Shown piece by piece: positions 1 to 11,250 of a stretch of DNA of 64,000 nt (its first letter is position 1; the number at the start of each line of letters is the position of its first letter). The position numbers and the translations under genes are program-made. Under the pieces are notes generated by a model, which was not told the origin of the DNA, did no database searches, and saw only the letters and a program-made list of their open reading frames with translations. This DNA comes from Vandiemenella viatica (Eukaryota; Arthropoda; Insecta; Orthoptera; Morabidae), in contig JARYHS010011408.1 of the NCBI GenBank assembly GCA_031002005.1, forward strand, positions 219,831,473 to 219,895,472, written 5' to 3'.

Positions 1-849
1 TTACACAAAGGAGATTCGAGCTGCTACAGAATTTCGTCCACAGATCAGAGATCTAAGAAGGCGGCAGACGGCAAAGGGTCTTTCGGCTTCTGCCTTGCGG
101 TCAGTCCACCTCAAACACGTGCGGTACGACAGTGAACACAAATAACTGCCGAGTATAACGCCATCTTACATTTGACTAAACGAGCTATAGATGAAGATTT
201 ATAGTTTAAACATAGGTTGATCAAAACAGATTCTTGTGTCAACGTATTTTGTCCATTGTGTAGTACGAATTATGATCAACATAAAATTTTAGAAAATTAT
301 TGTAATCAATTTCGCATTTTTTAAATTATTTTAACCACTTACTTTTTAGAGCTCTTTTGACCATTGGAACAGATACCTGTTGTCGCTATGCTGTCTGTTC
401 ATAAGGCCTCTAATTCGTAAACTGAATAAGTTTCTCACTTCAGATTCATACCATCTTTAAGTTGGTGCATTTCTAATATGCTGTTACCTAGGAACTTAAA
501 GTCTGTCTCCAATTCAACAGCATGCAAACACTACTAACTTCACATATTAGAGAAAAAAATTTGTAATTATTTTTCCGTATATTAATATTATTCTATTTTA
601 AGTGTTTCTATTCTGATGCCCAATCAGTCCTTGCTTTTCCTTGCTGTAGTAAACTCGAATGTTTTTATATAATCTATCATCCCCATTCTTTTCACACGGC
701 AACTTTAACTTCTGGTTCTCTATAACATCTAATACAATATATCGTTAAACTTTTCCTGCCATTATCTTGAAACGTTAAATTACAACTTCTTCACGAAATA
801 GCATTTTCTATGCTTTTCGCTCCATTCGTTTTATTAACTTACTTCTATA
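1..849. other. No recognisable gene
   Basis: Unassigned DNA. The first 150 bases are somewhat richer in G+C and could be the edge of something lying outside the window, but no long frame or family motif is visible. The remainder is AT-rich and featureless. Confidence 0.6.
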
Positions 850-1743
850 TAGAGGAGAATCGGGTAATATGGAATAGTCGGGTAATATGGAATACCAATG
901 TTTCTCCTATGCCTAATGCTGCTGTATAGTGGAAGTACCATCAACTGCTGCTCAAAACTACTCTGATGCTTTGTTATGAAGGTCGGTCATTTGGGAGCTG
1001 AACTGTGTTTGCTGACCAACAAAGTTTGTTTTTCAACTTTCGTGAATTTTTGCATATAAGTTTTCTAAAATATATAAAAAATATTAGATTTATTTTGTTG
1101 ATCGCTAGTCTTAGTATAATGTGTACTAAAAGAGTGATGGTTTGTTGTACAGTTCTCATTTCTGGCTGCCGTCTTTTTGTATAATATCATCAAGCCTATT
1201 TAGACCAAGATGGTGATTCGGGTAATATGAGATACTTAGTATTCCACAAAACCAGACATAAAACTGTGGTATTTCATACAACCCGAAAAATAATTACTGA
1301 GTTTAAGTGTAGGTAATACTATTTTTTGTTAATTTTGAGTGAAAATAATAAAATAAAAATTGAGAAAGTAAATATTTCTGAATTAATTCATTAATTATGT
1401 TTTGTTTTAATAATAATCGAAAAATAAAGAAGCGAAAGCTATTGAGTCAAACAAAGATGATGATGATGTTGACTAAAAAGTATCATTAGATCTTTTTTTC
1501 TCAACTCCTGATAGTTTACGTTATTTGAAACCTTCTATTCCATATTACCCGCCAAACCACATTTTTTTTTAAATCTAAATTTTACTAATTAAAAAAATCT
1601 GTTTTGACAACTTTTTATTAGATATATATTATCACAAGAAGTTGAAGGTTGTATTGGTTTTAGTTTCAAGTGTTAAATTGGTTTCAGTGTTGTTTTATGC
1701 AACAAAACATAAATGTTATTCCATATTACCCGATTCTCCTCTA
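850..1743. mobile_element. TA-flanked TIR DNA transposon, non-autonomous, superfamily uncertain
   Basis: The two ends are perfect inverted copies for 25 bp, beginning GAGGAGAATCGGGTAATATG on the left (852 onward) and mirrored on the right up to 1741, with a TA dinucleotide outside each end. The core of the TIR, CGGGTAATATGGAATA, recurs imperfectly inside: a direct copy at 879-892, a diverged one near 1216-1230 and an inverted one near 1536-1551. No transposase can be recognised between the ends; the only frames are short and AT-biased. A TA target duplication with such ends fits the Tc1/mariner/pogo group, but that assignment is inference. A perfect 25-bp TIR suggests a fairly young insertion. 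Confidence 0.85.
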
Positions 1744-1754
1744 CCTTCTATCCA

Positions 1755-1962
1755 CAGGTAACACATCTCGAAATGAGAGATTAATTGAGTAATCAATGAC
1801 CACGTCATTAGAGTTTGAAAATGATTGTTCCAAGAAACGTGAAGGAGCTCGGCCATGATCATCCTGCAATTTTCCTGTAGTGATGTCGAGAAACAATGGA
1901 AAACCGAAATCTGGTTGGACAGACCATGGACGCCAGGAACCACTGTTAACCGCTCACTCACC
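1755..1962 (-). mobile_element. Old copy of the tRNA-derived SINE (family 1)
   Basis: Read on the minus strand, the order of blocks matches the better copies in this window: a GTGAGTGAGCGGTTAAC-like tRNA head, then the cassette ending in GGTTTTCCATNGTTTC, the ATCACT...CAGG block, GGCCGAG.TCCTTC, and a terminal TCTAATGACGT block. It is heavily diverged and its poly(A) tail is gone. Confidence 0.6.
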
Positions 1963-2344
1963 AGGATCGGTCTTCGTCTTTCACGAATTAAAATATTCTC
2001 GTATAACGGTATTCTTCAACTTATATAACTGAGTTATAACTGTTTCAGTCCATAACATACGTATTTATTTGTCCTTCCCACAGCAGTCGTTCTGAGCGGT
2101 CCACCTTGAGTCAGTTTCTTTTCCTCGGATGATTCATGTCATACTTCACATACACGAAGAAAGATTTGGCACAGGTCAATTTAAGGACTACATAATCTGC
2201 ACATTGACCGAGCTAGAACGGGTACATATCCATGATAGCTCAGGCACTTTAACACTAATCTACCTTATCGCTACCTACATCAGTCTGAACTAGGTAATAA
2301 CTGAAACCAAAGCAATGAACTAGCGAAAAGTAGATAATTTTTTT
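1963..2344. other. No recognisable gene
   Basis: AT-rich spacer with nothing identifiable. Confidence 0.5.
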
Positions 2345-3170
2345 AAAATTAAATTAAATTGCAATGGAGCACATGCTCCGGTGGCAATTTCCCTAAACAC
2401 CCATCTTCCCCCTTTTCTGCATCCACCTATATTTACCCTTTACAAATTTTAACTTTAAATTCTTTCAACGTTTTTGGCAAATTATTCCAATCCCTGACAC
2501 CCTTACCTAAAAAAGAGAATCTTCCTACACCCTTGAGCCTGAAATCGAGTGCCAGATTGTGGTCATGGTCATCTTTTCCTTTCCATGCATTACTTTCAAT
2601 TCTTACACCAACATCTTTCCATGCCTTATCACCAACATACGCCTTGTACACTCCCATGACCCTCTTCACTCTCCTTCTGTCTTCCAATGAGTCCCATTCC
2701 AGCTCTTTTATCATATCTGTTGCTGATTGCGTTCTGCGATAATTTCTAGAAACAAATCTAGCAGTCCTTTTTTGTAAACTTCTCCATCTCCTGTATTTGA
2801 TATTCAAGTGTGGATCCCATACTACGCTACCATATTCAAGCAATATCTGACCAAAGTTTTGTAACCCAATTCCTTTACTTCTCTCGTACATCCCATCAGC
2901 CTCTCCAACAAATGCAGAATTTTGAAACCTTTTCCTACTACCTATCCAATGTGATCTGCCCAGTTAAGCTTGTTATCAAATGTAATGCCAAAATATTTAC
3001 ATTTCAAGTCTTCAATAAGCAATTCTTTCCCCACCTTATAATGGTAATAAACCTTTAGTTTTTTATTTGTGTATCTAATAAGCTGACTCTTCTTTGTATT
3101 TATCTTCATCCCATGTTTAACAACCCAACTAGATATCCTGTCCAAATCATCATGTGCAGTATTAGTCATT
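2345..3170 (-). pseudogene. Non-LTR retrotransposon (LINE family A), 3' part of reverse-transcriptase ORF
   Basis: The minus strand carries two adjacent pieces of one LINE polyprotein in different frames. The upstream piece (3169-2942) has the RT thumb region with a KINTKKSQLIRY segment, K..YFGITFDNKLNW. The downstream piece (2891-2433) is 152 residues with LEYGSVVWDPHL, LQKRTARFVSRNYRR and a C-terminal GKGVRDWNNLPKTLKEFK, typical of the region after the RT in CR1/Jockey-type LINEs. The 5' part, with endonuclease, RT fingers and palm, is missing. The 3' end lies near 2345 in an AAATTAAATT-rich tail. At least one frameshift separates the pieces. Two relatives occur at 48895-49130 and 57960-58870. 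Confidence 0.85.
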
Positions 3171-3608
3171 GATTATGTAATTCCTTTTATGAAAGCGCTA
3201 CTATCATACCATCACTTTTCTTCTCTGCATCTGTAAATCTATTGTTAGTTAGGTATGTTACTTTGTTCCAGCACCACGCAAAAACTTCTGAACCAATCTG
3301 AATGTGGTTTTTGTGGTTTGAAAGACTATGGGCTAACTTCAAATCTGCGGTATATCTGATGACTCTATAAGCCCGAGATTCTTAATGCAATCCCGGCCAA
3401 AAATTGTACACAACTCCAAATATAAAATCTTCAATATGCCTAGAAAATTTTGGTTCTCACTTAAAACAACTTTTGAACATTAGGATCTTACTTAAAAGCT
3501 GCTCAACGACTTTCAATCATTAATACTACTTTAGGTTATAAAGATACTGCACTACAAGCGTCAGAAAGTTTCTGAAGTCACCAAAAATAAGAAATGAAAC
3601 TTCTTATA
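3171..3608. other. No recognisable gene
   Basis: Intergenic AT-rich sequence between a LINE relic and a MITE; nothing identified. Confidence 0.5.
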
Positions 3609-3975
3609 TAGGGTCTTAAAAAAAAGTGTAAAATATTTTAGGAGGTGACGGTATGCATCAAAATAAGACAATATTGTCTAATACACATTGGGTCACAAAA
3701 ACATACTTTCGGAGTTAATGCCAGGTCTACAGTGTGACGCCCATTTACGGCAATGCATGCCTCAGTCCTTCGCACTCTTTGAAACTATCCGGTTGATCCC
3801 GTACTTGATGATATGCATTGAAGATGTACAGGACCAACCAAGACAGTTTCAAAAAATGCGCAATTCCTCACGCGGAAAGTATTTTTTTGAGACCCAATCT
3901 GTATTAGATAATTTTGTCTTATTTTGATGCATACCGTCATCTCCTAAAATATATTACATTTTTTAACACCCTATA
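3609..3975. mobile_element. MITE with ~88-bp TIRs and TA flanks
   Basis: The first ~88 bases (from TAGGGTCTTAAAAAAAAGTG) and the last ~88 are imperfect inverted copies. They share AATATTTTAGGAG, GTATGCATCAAAATAAGACA and end at ATTGGGTC/GACCCAAT on the inner side. TA flanks both ends. The interior (about 3715-3885) holds an open stretch without a recognisable domain. The TAGGGTSTT start and TA target resemble mariner-superfamily derivatives. Non-autonomous. Confidence 0.85.
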
Positions 3976-4699
3976 TAGCACGTATTGTTTTTTTCTTCTT
4001 CTTCGGGTTAATAACTCCTATTCGAAAACAAAAAGAAGCTGATGTATACGCATTACTCCAAACACTTTGGTTTGCCAGTGCGAAGCTGTAGTCAAGTGCT
4101 AGTAAGATACAATTCAGTAGGCTCACTATGGTTCTTACCAAAACTCTGTGTCCGCTGTGCACTTCAACAGAGCAACCTGCTAACTTATCCGCCAAGTTAC
4201 CGTGCCGGCGTCCCAGGAAGCAGCGCTTTGTTCCCATTGTGAGTGGTGGGCGTATAGCGAACTATTCAGCCATGCCGCCCCAATAGCAACAAAGACCATC
4301 CCGGGCGATCAGCCAGGGCTAATAACACTGTGCCCCGGGGGTTGCAGAATCCACTTCTCTACCTGCGAAATGGCCCTCGCAGCGCCCTCCAGAACTCGAC
4401 ACTGCCCTTTTGAAGGCCCATTACACCCTTTCGTGATCGTCAATGGATCAAAAGATGAAGGGCTTAGCACTCAACGACAGAGAAACGCCTCCGCTTAAGA
4501 GTACGGCGGGGTGCTTGGAGGGTGCCACCCTGTAACACACATGTCGACTCGATTAACTCAATCTACCTGGGAAGAACCCGCAGGATTTTTCACAGAGACC
4601 TACTGTTAGGCTTTTCTACGTTGCTTAAAACTGGGTCACAGATAGAGTACATTTATCTCACCTGCTAGTGCAGCGACACAAGCAAAAGTGACATGTATT
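3976..4699. other. Unassigned, with a GC-rich block
   Basis: No family is recognised. The stretch from about 4190 to 4540 is distinctly richer in G+C than its surroundings and keeps short frames open on both strands, suggesting an unrecognised element. I see no domain. Confidence 0.4.
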
Positions 4700-4875
4700 A
4701 CAGAAATAATATAAAGCTTTGGTATTGAATTTGGGTGGACTCCAGTTCGAATCCGGCCATCCAGTTTTGGTTTTCCATGGATTACTAAAATCATTCTAGG
4801 CGAATTCCTTCCCTTTGCTTGCCGCCACGGCTCTGATGACATCAATGTCGACGGGTCGTACAGCCAACAAGAAAA
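4700..4875 (+). mobile_element. Degenerate SINE family 1 copy
   Basis: Contains AGTTCGAATCCGGCCATCC (the B-box region), GGTTTTCCATGGATTAC, a GAATTCCTTCCC block and TGATGACATCAATGTCGACG near the 3' end, followed by an A-rich tail. The middle 'CAAATGCCGGGATGCTTCC' block found in other copies is deleted. The head upstream of the B box is not recognisable. Confidence 0.7.
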
Positions 4876-5698
4876 AATAAAATAAAAAAGGTACAGAAAA
4901 AGAATTACACCGATCACTTTGTATCCCTTCTGAATATTTGCGATGTATGAATATATTAGCTTAAAATATAATACTGGTTGAAAAGAAAGATTATTGTTGA
5001 TACCATTCACCAGTTTCTTTCTCCGAATCACAAAACTCTGATATATTACAAAAATAATGTCCCTGACCCCAATTTTAAGAAAAATGAAAATAACTTCTTC
5101 AAATTTTATGGAATCTCAAAAACTTGTGACAGTATCCAACCACGAAACAATAGGGACAGTTCTGTAACCAGAATAAATAGTATTATTTATCTTCACTTAA
5201 ATTTGATATTAAACATTTGAAACTCTGAAGCACTAATTTTTAAAAAAGTTTTTTAAAATATTTGGTTATTTATCTAATAATTTCGATAGTTAGAATTACA
5301 AAAATAAAAAATTCACAGACTTTTTGTTTGTTAAAGTACCGAATGAAAATTACAAGCTTTTTGGAACTTCAACATGAATATATCTTAAAAGCTATAATCT
5401 TTTATTTTATAAAAATCAATTAACGACAGTCAGTATCTTCAGAAACTATAATTATGTCACACAGTACATGACACCTTTTATCAAGTAAAATTTAGTGCTC
5501 TGTAATTACATTTTCACATTTCGTCTCTACATACATCTAACCCTACTAACCCACTTTCTTTTACTGAGCACGTTTAGATTTAATTTAAAAGCAATGTTGT
5601 TGAAACAGTGTGTGATAAGTCATATGTGGTATGTCCTTTTATGTGCACACAATTGCTGTTAAATGTCAAAAGCAAACGCGTTGCTAAAAATAAATAAT
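4876..5698. other. No recognisable gene
   Basis: Strongly AT-rich spacer with no domain or repeat structure that I can identify. Confidence 0.5.
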
Positions 5699-5923
5699 TA
5701 CGGGCTAAAGTAGCAAAAGTCATGGGTTATCTCCTAATATCATGTGGGATCACCCTTTTCCCGGCGAAGTGCATCAACCCGACGTGGCATTGACTCAACA
5801 AGTCGTCGGCAGTCTCCCGGAGAAATGTTCAGCCATGCTTCCTCTACTTGCGAAAGTGTACGCAGTGTAAACTGATCTTTCGATTATGTCCCGGATATAT
5901 ATGTCCTATTGAAGTCATGTGCG

Positions 5924-6200
5924 CAGGGCCGGATTAAAACAGTGCGGGGTCCGTAGCAAATTTGAAGAAGGGGCCCTTGGTTTTCACCTTCGGGGGGGGG
6001 GGGGCAGTAAAAGAGCTTTGAAAAAAAAAGGATCGCTCATTTGGCCTGCCGCGCCCCGCTGAATCTGAGGCGCGGCGGGGCCCCTAGAAGGCGTGCGGCC
6101 CCCCAAAAAGGAGCGGGGCCCCCAAATGGCACGGGGCTCCCCAGAAGGCGAAGGGGCCGTAGCATTTGCTAACTCCTGCTACGTGGCTAATTCGGTACTG
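5924..6200. mobile_element. hAT-like MITE nested in the Tc1 element
   Basis: A 277-bp, G/C-rich block whose ends are imperfect inverted repeats: CAGGGCCGGATTA on the left and CAGTACCGAATTA read inward from the right (10 of 13 match). It is flanked by CATGTGCG (5916-5923) and CATGAGCG (6201-6208), an 8-bp duplication with one change, as expected for hAT elements. The body contains a 12-base G run and repeated GCGGGGCCCC motifs. No coding capacity. Confidence 0.8.
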
Positions 6201-6209
6201 CATGAGCGC

Positions 6210-6905
6210 TGATCTAGGTCGCGGAATAATTGGCTGAAACTCACTATATTACTAGAATGTTCCTGAAACCAATCGGGAACCATTTTGCCCCGCAGATACG
6301 GCGCATTGTCGTCCTGTTTAGGAACATGAATACCATGAATAACTGCAAATGGTCTCCAAGTATCCGAGTATAAACAATTCCATCCAATGGTCAGTTCAGA
6401 TTTACCAAAGATAGCAGTTCATGCCGTGTGAACACAGGCCATACCACGATTGAACCACCACCAGTTAGTACAGTGCCTTCCTGCCAACCTGGATCCATTG
6501 CCAACCGAAATGTTCACGAATCCAGTAGAAGCGTTCAGCAGAGGGGTTTTTGATTTCAGAGGCACTCGCATCGGTCTTCTGCTGCCATATCGCTTCAAAG
6601 CCAAATTTCGTTGGATTGTCCGCAAGGACACATCTGTCGAACGTCACACATTGAGCGTTGCTGTTCTCTGACGTAGTGTTGCCTGTCTGTCGACACTGAA
6701 ACTTCGACGCAGATGTCGCTGGTTACGGTGATTAAGTAGACGTTCTCGCGCACTGCGTTATCAATGGCAGGAGGCAATACCGGAAATTGACTTGAAATGG
6801 AATTAACCATGCGGTTATTGCCAGCTACTATTCCGCGTTTAAAGTCTTTTAATTCAAGTCGTGCTACTACAACCACATCAGAAAGACATTCACACGACTT
6901 ATGAG
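6210..6905 (-). pseudogene. Tc1-like transposase relic
   Basis: Minus-strand translation gives, in broken frames, an N-terminal helix-turn-helix region (RLELKDFKRGIVAG near 6855), a second DNA-binding block (AVRENVYLITVTSD, then STDRQ), a RRPMRVPL-like linker (about 6580), and a catalytic-core piece with QDDNAP near 6313, which holds the second Asp of the DDE triad. The FSDES-type segment with the first catalytic Asp should lie near 6500 but is missing: the sequence jumps from the GW after REHF straight to the region preceding the second Asp. Several frameshifts and stops. Not functional. Confidence 0.8.
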
Positions 6906-7084
6906 AGTGCAACGGTGCACGGTGTTTCTTCCGTATGCTATTGCCATTTGGATATTCACATCTTCCTATTATATTATTTTAGACATTGCAGTGCATAATT
7001 AGCAATAGGATGTTAAAGAATGAAATCCAGTAGCCACTAATGTGTATGATTGAACGACGTCAATTGTAGGATAAATATAAAAGT

Positions 7085-7395
7085 ACCTGGGTGACCGATC
7101 GTCGCTCGGCATCTTTCGATTTCTGTTCAGTATGCGAGATTTCAACAAAATTTTTAGAGACGTTTGAGAGAAATTAATTGTACCTGTTTACAAGAGTTAC
7201 TCTTATAGATTTGATATATTACATATTATGTAAACCTAACTTAGTCCATGGAATTACGTAAGAGCCGTTTTCGAGATACCAAATACAAGAACTGCTCTTC
7301 TTTTTGTAAAATCGTGTTACAAAATTTAAAAGCAAATCGTTATCTACATATGAAATTTCATCCAAATCGCTAGAGTGGTTTCCCAGATCATAAAT
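7085..7395 (+). repeat. Dispersed repeat with a 'tGGGTGACC...CGATTTCTGTTCA' head
   Basis: TACCTGGGTGACC followed by GATTTCTGTTCAGTATG and GAGAAATTAAT resembles 53985-54120 closely. Its downstream half holds GCCGTTTTCGAGATA and TATGAAATTTCATCCAAATCG, also seen at 55990-56110. A third piece of the same tail lies at 7700-7800. Probably the 3' untranslated part of a retroelement; class not determined. Confidence 0.6.
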
Positions 7396-7699
7396 TGATT
7401 GTTTTCTAAATGTTATTATTATGTTAAACAGAAATCTTAATGATTATCAGGGATTAATTAATGATGCAAGATTAGTGGTAATTAACTTAGACGAGTACAT
7501 CATCCATGCTAAATTCGTTCACTCCGATAAGCTCATACCTGGCATTAACCTCACACCTTCTCACTGAACCATGTCTCAACAAAAGTAACTTTCGTTATGA
7601 CCATTAATAAAGCAGATGCTCCAAAGCTCAGGATTATATTAACCAGAACCTGCTTTTTCGTATGAACACCTGTACGAGGCTTTTTCACGAGTTCGGTGA

Positions 7700-7800
7700 T
7701 TCAGCACTAATTCATCCAAATCTTTAAAGCCGTTTCCGTGATCCTATATATATATATATAGTACAACAATTCCTCGTTTAAAGATAAAAGATGTGGAACA
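7700..7800 (+). repeat. Retroelement tail-like repeat with embedded (TA)8
   Basis: Contains TTCATCCAAATCTTTAAAGC, CGTTTCCGTGATCC, a (TA)8 tract at 7745-7760, and AATTCCTCGTTTAAAGATA. The order matches the tail at 56025-56105. Confidence 0.55.
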
Positions 7801-8399
7801 AAACTAAGCATCACGAAAACTTTTGACAAATCAATTTCTACGTATTGAAACTTAACCGTTCTCTCATTAGTTTGATAGATTAATGTGTTTAATTAAAGTC
7901 TACCTCATAATGTTAAAATAGCCTCTTTCAAATAGTTCGATTAGCTTTCTTTCCCATCTCATTTTACCAGATCTGCATCTACGCATAAGGCCATCGCACA
8001 ATGGTGTCATGAATTATGTATGAAGGCCACACGTCACGAGTCATGCGAGCCCACATCCAGAGCAGAGCACAGCTGAGATAGGATACACGGCCATGATTTA
8101 TTGTTATCTCCTTCGTTACACTCCGCCGTATCGAATCGATTCTCGTCAAATACCGGATAAGGGCGCCGATCTGTTTACATCATTTATCAAACCACTTAGA
8201 TGTTGTGTCAGGCAACTCAAAAAGATTTTCAGGCCGACCGGGCGAGACGTATCGGTGCTTGCCTGTACTTGAGGGTTGTTGTGTGCCCTTCAGTATGACA
8301 GGAATCGCTTTAGTTCCATACCCCTACGAATAGCTTCTCACATATCTTCATTTAGCATTCTACTGTGTTTATACGAACGAATATACTTACTTAATTCCT
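7801..8399. other. No recognisable gene
   Basis: Unassigned sequence; the part around 7990-8320 is less AT-rich but gives no recognisable protein. Confidence 0.5.
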
Positions 8400-8935
8400 C
8401 TTGACCGATAGGCCAAAATTCTGTTTCGACATCAGTTTTATGACCATCTCTTCCAGGGCCCTCTTCCTGTAGGACAGTAATGCAGGGCAAGCTTTGGAAA
8501 TCTGTCATTATCAATCCTAAGAACGAGGACTTTCCATTTTTTGGTAAATTGTGTAATTGAGATGAAATGTTCAGTTGTTGCCTCATTTCTTCTATCTTTC
8601 AGGAAATATCCTTTTACTGATATCAGAAACTTAATTATTGATGACTGAATTTTATTTTTGTATTTTATTTTCACACGTTTCACTGTCAAACATGAGAATA
8701 GGTACTACCATTGATTTACAAACCACGGACGAATATTTCGACCCAAAAGAAGAGTCTTGGAAGCATAATTTTGCTGAGAGTTTCAACATCACCATTACCC
8801 TTTTTTCATTCTGAATATCTTCCTCTATGTCACGGATAACAAGTTCTATTTTTACTCTGAAACTAACTCGACGGTCAAGAATACTGACAGGAAAACTCAA
8901 ATGGAAATTAAACCTCAAGGAAGATAATTATACAA
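8400..8935 (-). pseudogene. LINE relic, C-terminal end of ORF2
   Basis: Minus-strand frames give VVPILMFDSETCENKIQK, corresponding to the 'LLYGSETW' block downstream of LINE RT domains, then SVKGYFLKDRRNE, KKWKVLVLRIDNDRFPKLAL and HYCPTGRGPWKRW, matching the 'RRNEDIR..W..H..RM...P..AL.Y.PTGRR..GRP..RW' C-terminus. At least two frameshifts. The RT palm and everything 5' of it are absent. Confidence 0.75.
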
Positions 8936-9191
8936 GATTAACATTGCTAAGTCAATGTAAATGGATAAAAGAGCAATAAGAAGGATGTTTCAACAGGAAA
9001 TGGACGATATAATTATACAGAGTGTCAAGGATAAATGTACCTCAGAAATGTGTGCAAGCAACCGATGGAGATGAAAATAAAAACAAAACAAAAAAAATTG
9101 AAGGAAGTGGGTGTTATTTCACAGCTACTCAGAACAGGTTATTTGACTGAGTAGTCAATGTACGTCCAATACAATTTTCGTAATTGAAATC

Positions 9192-9451
9192 ACCGAGCGG
9201 GGCGGTGTAACGGTTAGCGTTCTCGTCTCGCATTCGGGAGGACGGCGGTTCGAATCCCCGTCCGGGCATCCAGATTTGGATTTTCCATGGTTTCCCCAAA
9301 TCACTCCAGGCAAATGCCGGGATGCTTCCTTCAAAAGGCCATGGCCGAATTCCTTGCCCCCATCCTTGCCCCCCATCCTTTCCCGTCTCTAAAGACCTCG
9401 ATGTTAAAAAGAGACGTAAAGCAGTTTTTTTTAAAGAAAAAAAAAAAAAAA
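9192..9451 (+). mobile_element. SINE family 1 (tRNA-derived, Talua-like), with target-site duplication
   Basis: The best-preserved SINE here. A tRNA-like head (ACCGAGCGGGGCGGTGTAAC...) carries a pol III B box GGTTCGAATCC at 9247-9257. It is followed by the conserved body (CCAGATTTGG, TTTTCCATGGTTTCC, AATCACTCCAGGCAAATGCC, GGCCATGGCCGAATTCC) and a TCTCTAAAGACCTCGATGTT 3' block, ending in an A-rich tail. A perfect 13-bp duplication, CGTAATTGAAATC, flanks it at 9179-9191 and 9452-9464, which is the signature of LINE-machinery retroposition. About 260 bp in length. Confidence 0.92.
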
Positions 9452-9464
9452 CGTAATTGAAATC

Positions 9465-10799
9465 GTGAAGTGGAAGTGAAACTTATAATCTACAAATTAT
9501 GACACGAGGTCATATTTCAGTGAGTTAGTGATGGTACATTTAATACTTTCTCCTTCAGTGTGAGTTTGAATAAAGTAAGTAAAACAAAAAAAAAAAGCAA
9601 TAATATTTCTTTAATTATAATTTCAATTAAATTGAAAACATTTAACGTTTATTGCGTGATGTATGGAGCCTGCAGAACAATGTAAAAGGTCGTTTAAAGT
9701 TTGCTATCTCCTAAAAGTTGTTACATCATCACCATTTTAATGAACCACAATATTTACGAATTTGACGTAAATGTGGTACAAAATAATAATATACAAATAT
9801 AAATTTTTATATAGACTCTAACATTGCTACGTAAAACAACCCTTTCCTTCAATAGTAATAATTTTGTTAAAACAAAAAATATTTAGGATAGTAGATTATT
9901 AATAAAAGAAATCGATTACTAAATACCAGAAAAGCTATGCATTACGTGTGCAATAAATTTTACGTATATGTGGTATTAAAGAATAAGGTATAAATAGAAC
10001 TTGAAACAAAACTGAAACTGTTTAAACTTTTTGAAAATTATATTCGATAGAAGTAAACGGCTCAAGAAAAGATTTTTATTCTGCTCCCCCCCCCCCCCCC
10101 CCCGTGCAAGGTAATGATATTTAGAGCTCTTCAAATAGGGGACTAAGTTACTTTTTCAATTCTTTTCCGTGAAAAGTTATTGTTACATGTATAACACTAC
10201 ATAAAGTGACTAGGATATAAACGATGAAGTCAACATTCATAACGTTAAAATGTAATAGTTCAAGTTACAATCCTCCCCTTTTTTGTTTCTTCCTGTTTTT
10301 TATTTTGTTTTTATTATGGCTTCACAGTTCGTCGTTGTATAAGTCACTATAGCCGGGGGAGGACTGAGAACTAGTAACAAGAAACTGGAAGGACTTCGTC
10401 CATGGCCATTTGAAAAATTATGCGTAATAAAGTCAAAACTTGTTTTTTTTTTTAAGTTAAGTATTCTTATTCTTTACTTTCCTGCAAAAACATTTATCAG
10501 GATGCTCTGCAGTTCTGCAGTTGCTTTGTATTCGGCTTCAGAGAATCTTATTCCGAAATGATTTGTACAATCACTTTTGACAAGTCCAATCCCCAACGCC
10601 GCGAGTAAGGTTAGAGTGCTTAGAGCTTTGATTTGCATCTCATTTTCTAGATTGATGTCACGAATTAAATAATACTGAGATGAGACATTCTCAATAAGTA
10701 TTCAACCTGGGCCCGGATTGACGAACATAATATCTTATTCAAGAAAAATGTACACAGAGCAATGCTTTACGCCTACTTGTTTGTCATTAGTCTCTAGAT
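9465..10799. other. No recognisable gene; contains an 18-base C tract
   Basis: AT-rich sequence without a recognisable gene. A run of 18 C residues lies at 10086-10103. Confidence 0.5.
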
Positions 10800-11250
10800 T
10801 GGTTTTATGCAATCCTCCATCTTTTACTATCTTGAGCTAACATCTTCATTTCAACACACCCCCTTACAAGCCACGTTTTTAATTATCCATATATTCTAAA
10901 CTGCTTTATATCAGTTTGAATAATCTTTGGATTCCTTCTTCTCCTAGAGGTTTCAGAAGTTCTACAGGAATCTCATCAATTCCAACCCCCTTATTTTATT
11001 TTAAAACTTTCAGAGCACTATAAAATTCTGTCCTTAAAACAGGATCTCCTAAGCCATCAGTGTCAACGACGCCTTTTTTCCCCAGTACACTGCTGTTTAG
11101 TCATCCTATTCATACAGTTCCTATATGTATTCTTCCTATCAGATAGTTCTGTCGTCTGAGCTTAAAAGTAGCTTCCCATCTGAGGTTTTAATGTTTATAC
11201 ATTTCCACAACTTCACGATTCACGAAATCGGAAAGACATTACGTTTTCCG
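10800..11250 (-). pseudogene. LINE relic, N-terminal RT (fingers) fragment
   Basis: Minus-strand translation around 11055-10900 reads DPVLRTEFYSALKVLK, then NKGVGIDEIPVELLK and GEEGIQRLFKLI. This is the 'A(L)..MKNGKA.GPDEIP.E.LK' block at the start of many non-LTR reverse transcriptases. Stops interrupt both sides. It cannot belong to the fragment at 12000-12720: on this strand the N-terminal part should lie at higher coordinates, so these are separate insertions. Confidence 0.75.

Larger units (their letters stand above)
5699..6995 (-). mobile_element. Tc1-like DNA transposon, interrupted by a nested MITE
   Basis: The left end (TACGGGCTAAAGTAGCAAAA...) and right end (...TTTTAGACATTGCAGTGCA) are diverged inverted copies of a Tc1-type terminus whose better-preserved form in polyneopteran insects starts TACACTGAGGTGACAAAAGT (from memory of the family). 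The minus strand between them encodes a decayed transposase. A 277-bp hAT-like MITE plus its 8-bp duplication is embedded at 5916-6208. TA at the left end is intact; the right is CA. A fragment of the same family lies at 42870-43165. Confidence 0.8.
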
